DNA from: Actibacterium pelagium
Lineage (GTDB): Bacteria; Pseudomonadota; Alphaproteobacteria; Rhodobacterales; Rhodobacteraceae
NCBI RefSeq assembly: GCF_002285415.1
Contig: NZ_NSBU01000005.1
Location: forward strand, 1 to 64,000
Reading direction: 5' to 3'
DNA: 64,000 bases
In this document: positions 63,454-64,000 of the stretch, piece by piece
Position numbering within the stretch: position 1 is the first letter of the stretch
Layout of the letters: each line of letters begins with the position of its first letter
The notes under the pieces: model-generated
Told to the model about the DNA's origin: nothing
Database searches by the model: none
The model's input: the letters and a program-made list of their open reading frames with translations, nothing else
Made by a program: the position numbers and the translations under genes

Positions 63454-64000
63454 TTAGGGCTGTTCGTCTTCGTCGTCGCCGCCGGGAAGGTTGAAGAAGC
63501 TGTCTGCGTCGGGCAGGTCTTCCTCTTTCTCGTCTTCGTCGTTGTCGGACAGCGAGAAGGTTTCCAGACCAGAGATCGCTGTGGGGATCTTGGGCTCGGT
63601 GTCCATCTCCAGCGACTGTTCGGTCGACAGCAGTTTGCGGCGCTCATCATCGGACATCGCTTCGCCTTCTGCGGCTTTCTTGGCGGCGGCTTTCTGAACG
63701 GCGGCGTCCAGTTCCGACTGTTTACACAGGCCAAGCGCAACCGGGTCGATGGGCTGCATGTTGGCGATGTTCCAGTGGGTACGTTCGCGGATCGACTGGA
63801 TCGTCGGCTTGGTGGTGCCCACCAGCTTGGCGATCTGACCGTCGGTCAGTTCGGGGTGGAACTTCACCAGCCACAGGATCGAGTTCGGACGGTCCTGACG
63901 CTTGGACAGCGGGGTGTAGCGCGGGCCACGGCGTTTTTCTTCGCCCACGGCAGCGGCGTTGAACTTCAGCTTCAGCTTGTACAGCGGATCGGCTTCGGCC
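63454..64000 (-). CDS. trcR: Cell cycle transcriptional regulator TrcR / DUF1013 protein (5' partial)
   Basis: The frame stays open to the window end, so the N-terminus is missing. Visible are ADPLYKLKLKF, KRRGPRYTPLSKRQDRPN, ILWLVKFHPELTDGQIAKLV and GTTKPTIQSIRERTHWN, a helix-turn-helix that is the hallmark of DUF1013/TrcR. A long C-terminal tail very rich in Asp/Glu (DNDEDEKEEDLPDADSFF) follows. It is an alphaproteobacterial protein associated with RNA polymerase and the cell cycle. The GTG at 63948 is internal. Confidence 0.93.
   Translation of the reverse strand, partial: AEADPLYKLKLKFNAAAVGEEKRRGPRYTPLSKRQDRPNSILWLVKFHPELTDGQIAKLVGTTKPTIQSIRERTHWNIANMQPIDPVALGLCKQSELDAAVQKAAAKKAAEGEAMSDDERRKLLSTEQSLEMDTEPKIPTAISGLETFSLSDNDEDEKEEDLPDADSFFNLPGGDDEDEQP

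Noticed and set aside
1-64000. CRISPR arrays, insertion sequences, prophage or integron features
   Set aside because: No regularly spaced repeats, transposase, integrase or terminal inverted repeats with target duplications were seen; the only tRNA is not flanked by an integrase.

Overview
The window looks like the chromosome of a marine alphaproteobacterium of the Rhodobacterales (Roseobacter group). The signs are split b/b' subunits in a stand-alone ATP synthase F0 operon, a petABC (bc1) operon close to a cytochrome c2 gene, the alphaproteobacterial cell-cycle regulators GcrA and TrcR (DUF1013), a RibH2-type lumazine synthase, high GC and dense gene packing. No rRNA, CRISPR array, insertion sequence or prophage was seen. 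Both ends cut genes.

Layout. 1-5.7 kb: a type I secretion locus with an acidic repeat protein (5' end missing), a SapC-family protein, and a PrtD-like ABC exporter with its HlyD adaptor. 5.8-17.1 kb: a catabolic and uptake island with a DUF1989 protein, a PLP-dependent ammonia-lyase-like enzyme, an M24 hydrolase, an Asp/Glu-racemase-family protein, a complete polyamine-type ABC importer, creatinase and a convergent ureohydrolase. These suggest use of creatine or other guanidino compounds as nitrogen sources. 17.2-21.5 kb: tRNA-Lys, dapF, mtaB, a GST, a PaiB-like protein, and ribH2 behind an FMN riboswitch. 21.7-24.3 kb: a secreted caspase-fold protein with two coiled-coil lipoproteins, an overlapping and uncharacterised trio.

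24.7-35.5 kb: a GST, an outer-membrane barrel, petABC, cytochrome c2, asd behind a Thr-rich leader peptide with mutually exclusive hairpins, aroC, an AEC transporter, a thioredoxin/CcdA pair, an EamA transporter and HU. 35.6-41.5 kb: AMP nucleosidase, an SDR, and the tightly overlapping dTDP-rhamnose operon rfbCBDA. 41.5-47.2 kb: ACR3 arsenite efflux, GcrA, an ABC-2 permease, divergent azoR/LysR, an ArsR-type regulator and EamA. 47.3-49.9 kb: the F0 operon atpI-B-E-F'-F with a repeat-bearing promoter region.

49.9-56.5 kb: a divergent four-gene envelope locus. One arm encodes a DUF3131 protein and a secreted coiled-coil protein. The other encodes a membrane ABC protein whose nucleotide site has lost the catalytic Glu, the switch His and the signature motif, plus a HlyD-like fusion protein. 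56.5-64 kb: apt, a SulP transporter, phnM between two EamA transporters, a Nudix hydrolase, a secreted alpha/beta hydrolase, and trcR running off the end.

The strongest candidates for undescribed systems are the caspase/lipoprotein trio, the degenerate-ABC/DUF3131 locus, the guanidino island and the asd leader.
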